DNA of 52,859 bases, taken from contig NZ_CALNCS010000107.1 in NCBI RefSeq assembly GCF_937875145.1, positions 1-52,859 on the forward strand. The letters are read 5' to 3'. Under the pieces are notes generated by a model that had not been told where the DNA came from, did not search any database, and saw only the letters and a program-made list of their open reading frames with translations. This document shows, piece by piece, positions 1-7,281 of the stretch (position 1 is its first letter; each line of letters starts with the position of its first letter). This stretch comes from Alkalibaculum bacchi. Its GTDB lineage: Bacteria > Bacillota > Clostridia > Eubacteriales > Alkalibacteraceae. The position numbers and the translations under genes were made by a program.

Positions 1-596
1 TTTTAGTAGTTGGAGTCAATGGAGTAGGAAAGACTACGAGCATTGCTAAATTAGCAAATATCTTTAAAAAAGACGGCAAGAAGGTTTTATTAGCGGCAGG
101 AGATACTTTTAGAGCTGCAGCAGTAGAACAAATTACCATTTGGGCAGAGCGATTAGGTGTAGATTTAATAAAAAATGATAATGGCGCAGACCCTGCAGCA
201 GTAATTTTTGATGCGCTACAAGCAGGAAAAGCTAGGGGCTCTGATGTAGTGATCTGCGATACGGCTGGAAGGCTTCATAATAAAGATAATCTAATGAAGG
301 AATTATCAAAAATTAACCGAGTAATTGAAAATGAAAAAGATTATTTTACTCAATATAATTTCTTAGTATTAGATTCTACTAGTGGAAACAATGCTGTGAA
401 TCAAGCGAAGGTATTCCATGAAGCTACGAAACTTGACGGTATTATATTAACGAAATTAGATGGCACATCAAAAGGCGGCATCGTCATCCCAATAAAAGCT
501 CAACTAAACATCCCTATTCGCTATATTGGCGTAGGAGAGCAAATGGATGATCTGCAGGAGTTTGATGCAGGGAGCTTTGTGGAAGCATTGTTTTAA
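1..596 (+). CDS. ftsY: Signal recognition particle receptor FtsY, 3' part only
   Basis: The open frame enters from the left edge (first full codon at base 3), so the N-terminal A/N region is missing. The visible part is the SRP-type GTPase domain: P-loop GVNGVGKTT at the very start, then DTFRAAAVEQ, DTAGR and TKLDGTSKGG, ending PIRYIGVGEQMDDLQEFD. FtsY is the membrane-associated receptor that docks the Ffh-RNA-ribosome complex at the translocon. Its partner ffh lies 650 bases downstream after ylxM, the usual Firmicute order. TTG/DTAGR motifs and C-terminal signature leave little doubt; only the N-terminus is unknown. Confidence 0.97.
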   Translation, partial: LVVGVNGVGKTTSIAKLANIFKKDGKKVLLAAGDTFRAAAVEQITIWAERLGVDLIKNDNGADPAAVIFDALQAGKARGSDVVICDTAGRLHNKDNLMKELSKINRVIENEKDYFTQYNFLVLDSTSGNNAVNQAKVFHEATKLDGIILTKLDGTSKGGIVIPIKAQLNIPIRYIGVGEQMDDLQEFDAGSFVEALF

Positions 597-756
597 GGTG
601 GTCAGGTGGCCAAATATGCGACCTACTTCGCAGTGAACAATGAATATAGAATAATGGATAATGAACAATTTAAAAGAGTAATAAAAGTCGCATATTTGTA
701 CTGTTTAATGTTCAATGTTTATTTTTCATTGTTCATTGAAGGTTTTTCCCGTCCAA
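597..756. repeat. Composite spacer repeat with inverted heptamer arrays
   Basis: A run of five 7-base words related to GAACAAT occupies 635-669, and a reverse-complement array (TGTTCAA-type words) occupies 702-736, separated by an AT-rich core. The left flank (AGGTGGTCAGGTGGCCAAATA) and the core recur, in the opposite orientation, at 27397-27535. The two arrays can pair into a long imperfect hairpin. No coding potential is seen. Function unknown. Confidence 0.75.
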
Positions 757-815
757 CCGTTCAACCTTGCATTTCCTTATAAATTAGTGCATTCCGCTTT
801 CAACTAATATTTTTC

Positions 816-845
816 TTGACAAGTTAAAAGAAAGTATTGTACAAT
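816..845 (+). promoter_or_regulatory. Sigma-A-type promoter for ylxM-ffh
   Basis: TTGACA (816-821), an 18-base spacer and TACAAT (840-845) precede ylxM. The -35 box sits in the word CTTGACAAG, whose inverted copies recur just downstream in a palindrome, suggesting regulation at this promoter. Confidence 0.7.
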
Positions 846-850
846 AACAC

Positions 851-873
851 CTGTCAAGTAAAGAGCTTGACAG
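851..873. promoter_or_regulatory. Inverted repeat overlapping the predicted transcription start
   Basis: CTGTCAAG (851-858) and CTTGACAG (866-873) are perfect reverse complements separated by seven bases. The element begins six bases after the -10 box, so it could act as an operator or as a hairpin at the 5' end of the ylxM-ffh mRNA. It is not followed by a T run and is unlikely to be a terminator. Confidence 0.5.
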
Positions 874-892
874 ATGAAGTGTGGTGAGTTTC

Positions 893-1234
893 TTGGAAAA
901 ATTTATTGAGATGTCCATATTGTATGACTTTTATGGTGAATTGTTGAGCGAAAAGCAAAGAATAGTTGTGGACTGTTACTATAATGATAACTTTTCCCTA
1001 GGGGAAATTGCAGAAAAAGTGAATATCAGCCGTCAAGGAGTGTACGATTCCTTAAAGCGTGCAGAAGAATTGCTTCGAGAATACGATAGTAAATTAAAGC
1101 TTATGGAAAAATATAAAGTCAATAAAGAATTGCTAAAGAAGGCTATAGAAAATTTAAAACATTATGACGGGAATAAACCTGATATCCTTGATGAAGTAAA
1201 AGAGGATTTAGAACAGTTGCTCAAACAACTTTAA
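893..1234 (+). CDS. ylxM: YlxM family helix-turn-helix protein, SRP-associated
   Basis: Small protein (about 113 residues) matching YlxM: YDFYGELLSEKQR, then a sigma-4-like helix-turn-helix (FSLGEIAEKVNISRQGVYDSL) and a basic coiled tail. YlxM is normally encoded directly before ffh and has been linked to SRP function in Gram-positives; here it ends 18 bases before ffh. I prefer the TTG start at 893 because it gives the family N-terminus (MEKFIEMS) and is preceded by GGTGAG; in-frame GTG codons at 881 and 884 are alternatives with a poorer ribosome site. Confidence 0.9.
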   Translation: MEKFIEMSILYDFYGELLSEKQRIVVDCYYNDNFSLGEIAEKVNISRQGVYDSLKRAEELLREYDSKLKLMEKYKVNKELLKKAIENLKHYDGNKPDILDEVKEDLEQLLKQL

Positions 1235-1252
1235 TGGAGGATTTTTAAGAGT

Positions 1253-2590
1253 ATGATATTTGATGGTTTAAGTAATAAACTCCAAGATACATTTAAGAAA
1301 CTCAGAGGAAAAGGAAAGCTTACTGAAAAAGATATAAAGGAAGCTACTAGAGAAATTAAGATTGCCTTACTTGAAGCTGATGTTAATTTTAAAGTCGTAA
1401 AAGACTTTATCAAAAAAATTAATGAAAGAGCTGTAGGGGTAGAAGTTTTACAAAGTTTAACTCCAGGCCAGCAAGTCATAAAAATAGTCAATGATGAATT
1501 GACTTCTCTTATGGGCAAAGAAAATACAAAATTAGAATTTTCTAAAAAAGGTATTACGCCAATTATGCTTGTAGGATTGCAGGGAGCAGGTAAGACTACT
1601 ACAGGAGGAAAATTAGCAAATCTATTAAAAGAAAAAGGAAAAAAAGTTTTGCTAGTAGCCTGTGATGTTTATAGACCAGCTGCTATCAAACAACTTCAAG
1701 TATTAGGTCAACAAATTGGTGTTGATGTATTTTCTTTAGGAGATAAAGAATCACCTGTTCAAATTGCAAAAAAAGCGATTGAACATGCAGAGCACAATTT
1801 ATACGATGTAGTCATTGTGGATACAGCAGGTAGACTGCACGTAGATGAACAACTCATGGATGAACTTTACAATATAAAAAATGAAATAGAACCTGTAGAA
1901 ATCTTATTAAATGTAGATGCTATGACGGGTCAAGATGCAGTAACTGTTGCAGAAAGCTTCAATGAAAAGCTAGACATTACAGGGATTATCATGACGAAGT
2001 TAGATGGCGATACACGAGGTGGAGCAGCATTATCTATTACTGCTGTAACAGGTAAACACATAAAATTCGTCGGTATGGGTGAAAAAATCGCTGATTTAGA
2101 ACCCTTTTATCCAGATCGAATGGCTTCTCGTATACTAGGTATGGGAGATGTGTTGTCATTAATTGAAAAGGCTCAGGCAAACTTTGATGAGCAAAAAGCT
2201 TTAGAACTACAAGAGAAAATTCGAAAACAAGAATTTACATTAGTAGATTTTAAAGAGCAAATGCAGCAAATGAAGAGTATGGGATCACTAAGTGATATTC
2301 TTCAAATGATGCCTGGTGCTAACACAAAAGCACTACAAGGTTTAGATATGAGTGACAAAGAGCTGGTAAAAACAGAAGCGATTATTGACTCTATGACAGA
2401 AGCCGAAAGGTTAAACCCAGATATCATCAATGCCAGCAGAAGAAAAAGGATTGCCCAAGGATCAGGTACTAGAGTACAAGATGTAAATAAACTCTTAAAA
2501 GGTTTTGAGCAATCAAGAAAGATGATGAAGCAGTTAAGTAGTATGGGTGGCAAAAAAATGAGTAAATTTAAATTACCATTTATGCGATAG
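1253..2590 (+). CDS. ffh: Signal recognition particle protein Ffh (SRP54)
   Basis: Full-length (445 residues) SRP54 GTPase that binds SRP RNA and signal peptides on nascent chains. The N domain (MIFDGLSNKLQDTFKKLRGKG) is followed by a G domain with P-loop GLQGAGKTT (about residues 107-115), DTAGR and TKLDGD, and a methionine-rich M domain containing the RNA-binding SRRKRIAQGSGT segment. The methionine-rich tail (MMKQLSSMGGKKMSKF) is typical. GGAGG lies 12 bases before the ATG. Transcribed with ylxM and probably read through into rpsP. Confidence 0.98.
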   Translation: MIFDGLSNKLQDTFKKLRGKGKLTEKDIKEATREIKIALLEADVNFKVVKDFIKKINERAVGVEVLQSLTPGQQVIKIVNDELTSLMGKENTKLEFSKKGITPIMLVGLQGAGKTTTGGKLANLLKEKGKKVLLVACDVYRPAAIKQLQVLGQQIGVDVFSLGDKESPVQIAKKAIEHAEHNLYDVVIVDTAGRLHVDEQLMDELYNIKNEIEPVEILLNVDAMTGQDAVTVAESFNEKLDITGIIMTKLDGDTRGGAALSITAVTGKHIKFVGMGEKIADLEPFYPDRMASRILGMGDVLSLIEKAQANFDEQKALELQEKIRKQEFTLVDFKEQMQQMKSMGSLSDILQMMPGANTKALQGLDMSDKELVKTEAIIDSMTEAERLNPDIINASRRKRIAQGSGTRVQDVNKLLKGFEQSRKMMKQLSSMGGKKMSKFKLPFMR

Positions 2591-2623
2591 CTCAAAAGCT
2601 TCATTGTATTATATAAGCCAATA

Positions 2624-2658
2624 ACTAGCGACTAGCGATTAGTAATTAGTAGCTACTT
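2624..2658. repeat. Tandem 7-base words between ffh and rpsP
   Basis: Five consecutive heptamers can be read: ACTAGCG, ACTAGCG, ATTAGTA, ATTAGTA, GCTACTT. Related words (GGCTAGCGACTACTT) reappear at 2696-2711 just before the rpsP ribosome site. Similar words occur at 8164-8200 and 45935-45973. Confidence 0.7.
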
Positions 2659-2728
2659 AAGAGGAATAGATGCAAGCTGGTGACGAATGACTTGTGGCTA
2701 GCGACTACTTAAAGGAGGTGAACGATAC

Positions 2729-2971
2729 ATGGCAGTAAAAATTAGATTAAAGAGAATGGGTGCACATAAAAAACCATTTTATAGAATCGTCGTTGCAGAT
2801 TCCAGAGCTCCAAGAGACGGAAGATTCATCGAAGAAATTGGTTATTTTAATCCTTTAACGGAACCAGTCCAATTAAAGATTGATTCTGATAAAGCAAAAC
2901 AATGGTTAGGAAATGGTGCTCAACCATCTGACACAGTAAGAGATTTATTCAAAAAAAATGGCATCATCTAA
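2729..2971 (+). CDS. rpsP: 30S ribosomal protein S16
   Basis: 80-residue S16: starts MAVKIRLKRMGAHKKPFYRIVVADSRAPRDGRFIEEIGYFNP, the family signature, and contains the conserved WLGNGAQPSDTV segment. It binds 16S rRNA during early 30S assembly. A near-perfect AAAGGAGGTGA site precedes the ATG. It lies directly before khpA, the standard Firmicute arrangement. Confidence 0.98.
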   Translation: MAVKIRLKRMGAHKKPFYRIVVADSRAPRDGRFIEEIGYFNPLTEPVQLKIDSDKAKQWLGNGAQPSDTVRDLFKKNGII

Positions 2972-2992
2972 TGAAAGAGGAAGGTGCATCTT

Positions 2993-3229
2993 TTGAAGGA
3001 ACTAATTGAAGTTTTGGCAAAATCTTTAGTAGATAATCCACAATCCGTTGTAGTTAACGAAACGCTGGACCAAGATTTAATTGATTTAGAACTTATTGTA
3101 GCTTCTGAAGATATGGGTAAGGTTATAGGCAAGCAAGGGAGAATCGCGAAGGCTATTCGAACAGTCTTAAAAGCTGCAGCTACAAAAGAAAATAAGCGAG
3201 CGACTTTAGAAATTGTCAATAAACCATAA
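2993..3229 (+). CDS. khpA: KH-domain RNA-binding protein KhpA (YlqC)
   Basis: About 78 residues forming a single KH domain with the GKVIGKQGRIAKAIRT loop that contacts RNA. KhpA, usually with KhpB/Jag, binds RNA and influences cell division and elongation in several Gram-positives. A TTG start at 2993 gives the family N-terminus MKELIEVLAKSLVDNP and has AGGAAGG eight bases upstream; a GTG at 2984 would add three residues but overlaps that ribosome site. It lies 13-21 bases after rpsP and is surely cotranscribed with it. Confidence 0.93.
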   Translation: MKELIEVLAKSLVDNPQSVVVNETLDQDLIDLELIVASEDMGKVIGKQGRIAKAIRTVLKAAATKENKRATLEIVNKP

Positions 3230-3290
3230 GAAACGCGCTTGGCGGGTTTTTCATGGTTATGCGGTAGTTCCCAAATGCTTGCAAGCAACC
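3224..3290 (-). repeat. 67-bp dispersed repeat, copy 1
   Basis: Read on the minus strand this stretch aligns over its whole length with 22957-23024 on the plus strand: both begin GGTTGCTYGCAARCATTTGG, share ACTA..GC.TAACC, and end in GTTTCTTAT. It overlaps the last codon of khpA. It contains the 12-base palindrome TGCTTGCAAGCA. No protein is encoded. Confidence 0.65.
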
Positions 3291-3304
3291 ATCACGTATC
3301 CATA

Positions 3305-3380
3305 AGACTTTCTTTGTCAAATTGGCAAGCCATTTGCCTGAGAAAGTGATGTCTACTATGACTGCAAGCAGTCGCTTGGA
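3305..3380. other. Hairpin-rich spacer inside the rpsP-trmD cluster
   Basis: Nested inverted repeats are visible: ACTTTCT pairs with AGAAAGT around an inner GGCAA/TTGCC stem, followed by a perfect GACTGC-AA-GCAGTC hairpin. Together with the terminator-like stem that follows, the roughly 280-base gap between khpA and rimM looks structured. I see no gene in it and do not recognise a known leader. Confidence 0.45.
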
Positions 3381-3399
3381 TTATTACTTCGCAATCATA

Positions 3400-3433
3400 A
3401 AAATAGAGTTAGGCTATGCCTAACTCTATTTTG
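3400..3433 (+). terminator. Terminator-like hairpin between khpA and rimM
   Basis: A perfect 15-base stem (AAAATAGAGTTAGGC with its complement) closes a 3-base loop and ends in TTTTG. It lies inside what is often one operon, so rimM-trmD may have a separate promoter or depend on read-through. Confidence 0.7.
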
Positions 3434-3507
3434 TAAGTAAAAAAGTGAAAAGCTAAGCAAAATACGGATTGCTTAAGTGTGTCTCTATCAAAAAAGCAGG
3501 TGATAAT

Positions 3508-4014
3508 ATGAATGAAAAGCTAATCGTAGGAAAAATTGGAGCCCCTCATGGCATAAAAGGCGAAATTAAGGTATTTCCATTGACGGATGATCCTTCAAGA
3601 TTCGAAGCCCTAAGGAAAGTATATGTAAAATCAAAAGAAGATTATGAAGAATTTGAAATTAGTTCTGTAAAGTATAATGGACCTCATCTTATCCTTAAAC
3701 TAGAAGAAATTAACGATCGAAATGACGCTGATAGATTAAAGAATAAGTATTTAGAGATTTCTAGAGAAGATGGCATTTCTCTTGAAGAAGATGAGTATTA
3801 TATTGTAGATTTGATTGGATTAGAGGTCTATGAAGACGGTGTAAAGCTAGGTGTATTAAAAGATGTTATAAGCACTGGTGGAACAGATCTTTATGAAATT
3901 CAGACAGAAGAAAAAATGATACTCGTTCCAGCAGTATCACAATACATTCTAAAGATAGATATGGACAATCGTAGAATAGAAGCAAGTATTCCTGAAGGGC
4001 TAAAAGAACTATGA
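3508..4014 (+). CDS. rimM: 16S rRNA processing protein RimM
   Basis: 168-residue RimM, a late 30S maturation factor that binds S19. N-terminal barrel: EKLIVGKIGAPHGIKGEIKVFPLTDDP; C-terminal PRC-barrel: EYYIVDLIGLEVYEDG and ILVPAVSQYILKIDMDNRRI. The ATG at 3508 is chosen because AGGTGA precedes it and because upstream in-frame residues do not resemble the family. The stop codon overlaps the trmD start (ATGA), so the two are translationally coupled. Confidence 0.96.
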   Translation: MNEKLIVGKIGAPHGIKGEIKVFPLTDDPSRFEALRKVYVKSKEDYEEFEISSVKYNGPHLILKLEEINDRNDADRLKNKYLEISREDGISLEEDEYYIVDLIGLEVYEDGVKLGVLKDVISTGGTDLYEIQTEEKMILVPAVSQYILKIDMDNRRIEASIPEGLKEL

Positions 4015-4703
4015 AATTTTTCGTGCTGACATTATTTCCTGAGATGTTTGATAGCTTTTTAAACACCAGTATTTTAAAAAAGAGCATTGACAAAGGCCTC
4101 ATTGAAGTAGAGCTTATCAATATTCGAGATTTCACTGAAGATAAGCACAACAAAACCGATGATTATCCCTTTGGTGGAGGACCTGGCATGGTCATGACCC
4201 CACAACCGTTAGCTAGCTCCATTGAATATGCTAAAGAAAGATCAAATAATGGAAAAGTCATCTATTTTTCGCCTCATGGTGCAGTACTGAGGCAGAGCAT
4301 GGTATCTAACTTGGCAAAAGAACAAGATATAATCCTTTTATGTGGTCATTATGAGGGAATTGACTATCGTATTGTCGAAAAATACATTGATTTACAAATC
4401 TCTATTGGAGATTATATTGTAACTGGTGGCGAATTGCCTGCTATGGTTTTTATCGACAGCGTTTCTAGATATGTAGAAGGAGTATTAGGAAATGAAGAAA
4501 GTGCTGTAGAAGAATCTTTCACCAAGCCTTTACTAGAACATCCACAGTATACTAGACCTAGAGTATTTGAAGATTTGGAGGTGCCTGAAGTTCTTCTTTC
4601 AGGCAATCATGAGAAAATCAAACAATGGAGATTAAGCAAATCTGAAGAAATCACTCAAAATAATAGACCGGATTTATATGAATTGTTTAAAAAGGACCAA
4701 TAA
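4011..4703 (+). CDS. trmD: tRNA (guanine-37-N1)-methyltransferase TrmD
   Basis: 230 residues, full length. Methylates G37 beside the anticodon using S-adenosylmethionine, which prevents +1 frameshifting. The trefoil-knot SPOUT motifs are visible: DYPFGGGPGMVM, LCGHYEGIDYRI and SIGDYIVTGGELPAM, with a C-terminal helical domain ending NRPDLYELF. Overlaps rimM by four bases. The following rplS has its own strong promoter. Confidence 0.97.
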   Translation: MKFFVLTLFPEMFDSFLNTSILKKSIDKGLIEVELINIRDFTEDKHNKTDDYPFGGGPGMVMTPQPLASSIEYAKERSNNGKVIYFSPHGAVLRQSMVSNLAKEQDIILLCGHYEGIDYRIVEKYIDLQISIGDYIVTGGELPAMVFIDSVSRYVEGVLGNEESAVEESFTKPLLEHPQYTRPRVFEDLEVPEVLLSGNHEKIKQWRLSKSEEITQNNRPDLYELFKKDQ

Positions 4704-4743
4704 CTCCAGCGTATATTTTGTGAATAATTTAAATAAAAATCCA

Positions 4744-4772
4744 TTGAAAACTATATAGCCTTATGCTATAAT
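4744..4772 (+). promoter_or_regulatory. Promoter for rplS
   Basis: TTGAAA (4744-4749), 17-base spacer and a perfect TATAAT (4767-4772). Transcription would begin near 4779 and leave a leader of about 65 bases before rplS. Confidence 0.8.
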
Positions 4773-4778
4773 TAATCT

Positions 4779-4844
4779 GTTATCCTGGGCGGTCCGCTAT
4801 CGAGAATATGATAAGAACGTCTAAGAAAGAAAGGAAGAAAACAA
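4779..4844 (+). promoter_or_regulatory. Possible L19 autoregulatory leader
   Basis: The short leader between the promoter and rplS contains a GGGCGGTCCG segment and a small TATC/GATA stem before the ribosome site. Firmicutes carry an L19 leader RNA by which L19 is thought to control its own synthesis; position and length fit, but I cannot verify the consensus by eye. Confidence 0.4.
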
Positions 4845-5186
4845 ATGAATATCATCGATGTAATTGAAAAAGAACAAATTAAAAACGATATCCCACAATT
4901 TAATGTTGGAGATACAGTAAAGGTTCACGCAAAAGTAGTAGAAGGAAAAAGAGAAAGAATTCAAATTTTTGAAGGTGTCGTTTTAAAGAAACAAAACGGT
5001 GGCATAAACGAGACTTTTACAGTAAGAAAAATTTCTTATGGTGTTGGTGTAGAGAGAACATTCCCACTACATTCACCAAGAATCGATAAAATCGAAGTAA
5101 CAAGAAAAGGTAAAGTAAGAAGAGCAAAATTATTCTACTTAAGAGACCGAGTAGGTAAAGCTGCAAAAGTTAAAGAAAGAATATAG
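4845..5186 (+). CDS. rplS: 50S ribosomal protein L19
   Basis: 113 residues, full length. Signature segments: FNVGDTVKVHAKVVEGKRER, GVVLKKQNGGINETFTVRK, GVGVERTFPLHSPRI and KVRRAKLFYLRDRVGKAAK. L19 sits at the subunit interface. It has its own promoter and is followed by an intrinsic terminator, so it can be expressed as a single gene. Confidence 0.98.
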   Translation: MNIIDVIEKEQIKNDIPQFNVGDTVKVHAKVVEGKRERIQIFEGVVLKKQNGGINETFTVRKISYGVGVERTFPLHSPRIDKIEVTRKGKVRRAKLFYLRDRVGKAAKVKERI

Positions 5187-5210
5187 GACTGTCTATCAGT
5201 CCTTTCTTTG
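5185..5210 (+). terminator. Intrinsic terminator after rplS
   Basis: AGGACTG pairs with CAGTCCT around a 5-base loop, followed by TTCTTTG. The stem starts within the rplS stop codon region. Confidence 0.65.
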
Positions 5211-5220
5211 TATTTAAATA

Positions 5221-5476
5221 TGGTTGGACGGAAAAACTTAAAAGTAAAAAGCTGAAAGCGGAACTTTTAAGTTGGAATATTAGTATGTTAGATAGTTCGA
5301 AAAAGTAGTTAGTTGGTTTGCAAAGCAATACTTGCCTTCGGGTGAGATAAAAACCCTAGAGCAGTAATCCTAGTCATTTTGAGCGTAGCGAAGAATCTTA
5401 GGATCGACCGGGTCATGCTTTTACTTAGAACTTGCAACATAAAACTTAGAACTAAAGTGCCAAAGGCACTTTCATA
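5221..5476. repeat. Composite spacer repeat before lepB
   Basis: In order: GTTGGACGGAAAAAC, the GCTGAAAGCGGAAC word pair, a copy of the TGAGCGTAGCGAAGAATCT motif (about 5379-5401), a tandem heptamer run at 5424-5458 (CTTAGAA, CTTGCAA, CATAAAA, CTTAGAA, CTAAAGT) and finally an AAAGTGCC/GGCACTTT hairpin that abuts the lepB ribosome site. The same modules in the same order recur at 6022-6250. Confidence 0.75.
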
Positions 5477-5488
5477 GGGGTGATTTGC

Positions 5489-6019
5489 TTGGAAAGCAAA
5501 AAAGAGAAGAGTGAAATTAGAGAGTGGTTGGAGTCTGCGGCTATTGCTGTGGTCTTGGCTTTGATCATCAAATTCTTTTTATTTGAGTTTGTATTAGTTG
5601 ATGGAGCCTCAATGTTTCCAACTCTTCACGACGGTGATCGCTTAATTGTCAATAAATTGGAGTACCGTCTTAATAATCCACAATTTCAAGATATTATTAT
5701 ATTAGAGTACAATACAGAGAGCACACATATAGAATTTGTAAAGAGAATAATTGGTATGCCTGGAGATACTGTAGCAATTAGGGATTCCATCGTCTATATA
5801 AATGGCACACCACTAGAAGAAGATTATATTAATACAGAAGCATATCCAGACTATCCAGAAGTAATAGTACCAGAAGGATCTTATTTTGTATTAGGAGATA
5901 ATAGAAATCATAGTAAGGATAGTCGATATGAGGATGTAGGCTTTGTAGAGGAAGATGAAATCGTAGGAAAAGTTGTGTATAGAGTATATCCCTTTGAGGA
6001 TTTTGGAAAAATAAAATAG
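5489..6019 (+). CDS. lepB: Signal peptidase I
   Basis: Type I signal peptidase of about 176 residues that removes Sec/Tat signal peptides outside the membrane. One N-terminal membrane helix (SAAIAVVLALIIKFFLFEFV, residues about 16-35) leads into DGASMFPTL with nucleophile Ser41, and FVKRIIGMPGD supplies the general base Lys85. The GDNRNHSKDSRYEDVG box follows. Gram-positive-type single-helix form. I chose TTG at 5489, with GGGGTGA five bases upstream; a GTG at 5480 is possible. Confidence 0.95.
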   Translation: MESKKEKSEIREWLESAAIAVVLALIIKFFLFEFVLVDGASMFPTLHDGDRLIVNKLEYRLNNPQFQDIIILEYNTESTHIEFVKRIIGMPGDTVAIRDSIVYINGTPLEEDYINTEAYPDYPEVIVPEGSYFVLGDNRNHSKDSRYEDVGFVEEDEIVGKVVYRVYPFEDFGKIK

Positions 6020-6021
6020 CG

Positions 6022-6250
6022 GAATGCTGAATGCTGAAAGTGGAACAGTACAAAGATATAACTATTCACTTAGCTTTTATATATAACTGTTCAGTGTTCC
6101 AAATTCATTGTTCACTGCGACGTAAGTCGCTCAGCTTCTGGTCTAGTAATTCTTGAACGCAGCGAAGAATCTTAGGACCACAGGGTCATGCTTTTACTTA
6201 GAGCTTACAACATAGAACTTAGAACTAAAGCGCCGTAGGCACTTTATTAA
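6022..6250. repeat. Composite spacer repeat before rbgA
   Basis: Modules: GCTGAATGCTGAAAGTGGAAC, heptamer array TGTTCAG-TGTTCCA-AATTCAT-TGTTCAC at 6088-6115, ACTGCGACGTAAGTCG, a GAACGCAGCGAAGAATCT motif, heptamers CTTAGAG-CTTACAA-CATAGAA-CTTAGAA-CTAAAGC, and an AAAGCGCC/GGCACTTT hairpin just before the rbgA ribosome site. Confidence 0.75.
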
Positions 6251-6264
6251 AGAGGTGTAGTACA

Positions 6265-7110
6265 ATGGAAATTCAATGGTATCCAGGTCATATGGCCAAA
6301 ACCAAGAGAAAAATACAAGAAGAGCTAAAGCTCATCGACGTAGTAATAGAACTATTAGATGCGAGAATACCTATTAGCAGCAAGAATCCAGAGGTAGACA
6401 GTATTATTCAAAATAAACGTAAAATTATTTTATTAAATAAAAGTGATTTATCAGACCCAGAAGTAAACAAGCTATGGGCAGATTATTATATAGAGAATAA
6501 ACAGGATTTTATTTTTACTAATTCTATTACAGGCAAAGGGGTAAGAGAATTAATCAGTGCAATGGAAAGCAAAATGGCTCATGTTTTAGAACGAGATGCC
6601 AAAAAAGGCAGAATGAACAGACAAATAAAATGTATGATCTTAGGAATTCCTAATGTAGGCAAATCTACTCTCATTAATAAAATGGCTGGTCGATCTTCTG
6701 CTAAAACAGGTAATATTCCTGGCGTGACAAGAGCTAATCAATGGATTAGGGTAAGCAACAAAATACTTCTCTTAGATACTCCGGGGATACTGTGGCCAAA
6801 ATTTGAAGATACAGAAACTGGTTTAAAACTAGCATGGATAGGATCTATAAAAGATACTATATACGATAGGGAAGGCGCCACACTTCGTTTAATCTCTTTT
6901 TTAAGAGAATATTATCCTCAAAACTTGATAGAACGCTACAATATTGAAATAGATTCTGATGATGAGGATATCACCGTTTATGAAAAGATTGCTCAGAAAC
7001 GAGGCTTTATTCAAAAGGGCAATAATATCGATTACGCAAGAACAGCAGAAATGCTTTTAGATGAGTTGAGAAAGACAAAGATAGGAAAAATTAGTTTTGA
7101 ACGACCTTAA
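6265..7110 (+). CDS. rbgA: Ribosome biogenesis GTPase RbgA (YlqF)
   Basis: 281 residues. Circularly permuted GTPase that acts in late 50S assembly: starts MEIQWYPGHMAKTKR, with G4 (LLNKSDL) before G1 (GIPNVGKSTLINK) and G3 (DTPG), the order typical of this family. C-terminal ANTAR-like RNA-binding region. AGAGGTG precedes the ATG. It lies between lepB and rnhB as in many Firmicutes. Confidence 0.97.
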   Translation: MEIQWYPGHMAKTKRKIQEELKLIDVVIELLDARIPISSKNPEVDSIIQNKRKIILLNKSDLSDPEVNKLWADYYIENKQDFIFTNSITGKGVRELISAMESKMAHVLERDAKKGRMNRQIKCMILGIPNVGKSTLINKMAGRSSAKTGNIPGVTRANQWIRVSNKILLLDTPGILWPKFEDTETGLKLAWIGSIKDTIYDREGATLRLISFLREYYPQNLIERYNIEIDSDDEDITVYEKIAQKRGFIQKGNNIDYARTAEMLLDELRKTKIGKISFERP

Positions 7111-7131
7111 AGCGCCCTCAATGGGCGCTTT
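7109..7131 (+). terminator. Hairpin at the rbgA stop codon
   Basis: AAAGCGCCC pairs with GGGCGCTTT around TCAAT; the stem overlaps the stop codon. The T tract is short (TTTCG). The arms belong to the same AAAGCGCC family seen in front of several other genes. Confidence 0.55.
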
Positions 7132-7281
7132 CGTTGTAAGTTCTATGTTATTATAGTAGAAAGTGGAATGTGGAAATAGGATATTTTAATAGAGACGATT
7201 CAATGGTTTTACTACTAAATTACGTAGAGAGTTCCGGATTCCACTTTCGACTTTCAGTGATTAATCAAAAGGAGCTAATTC

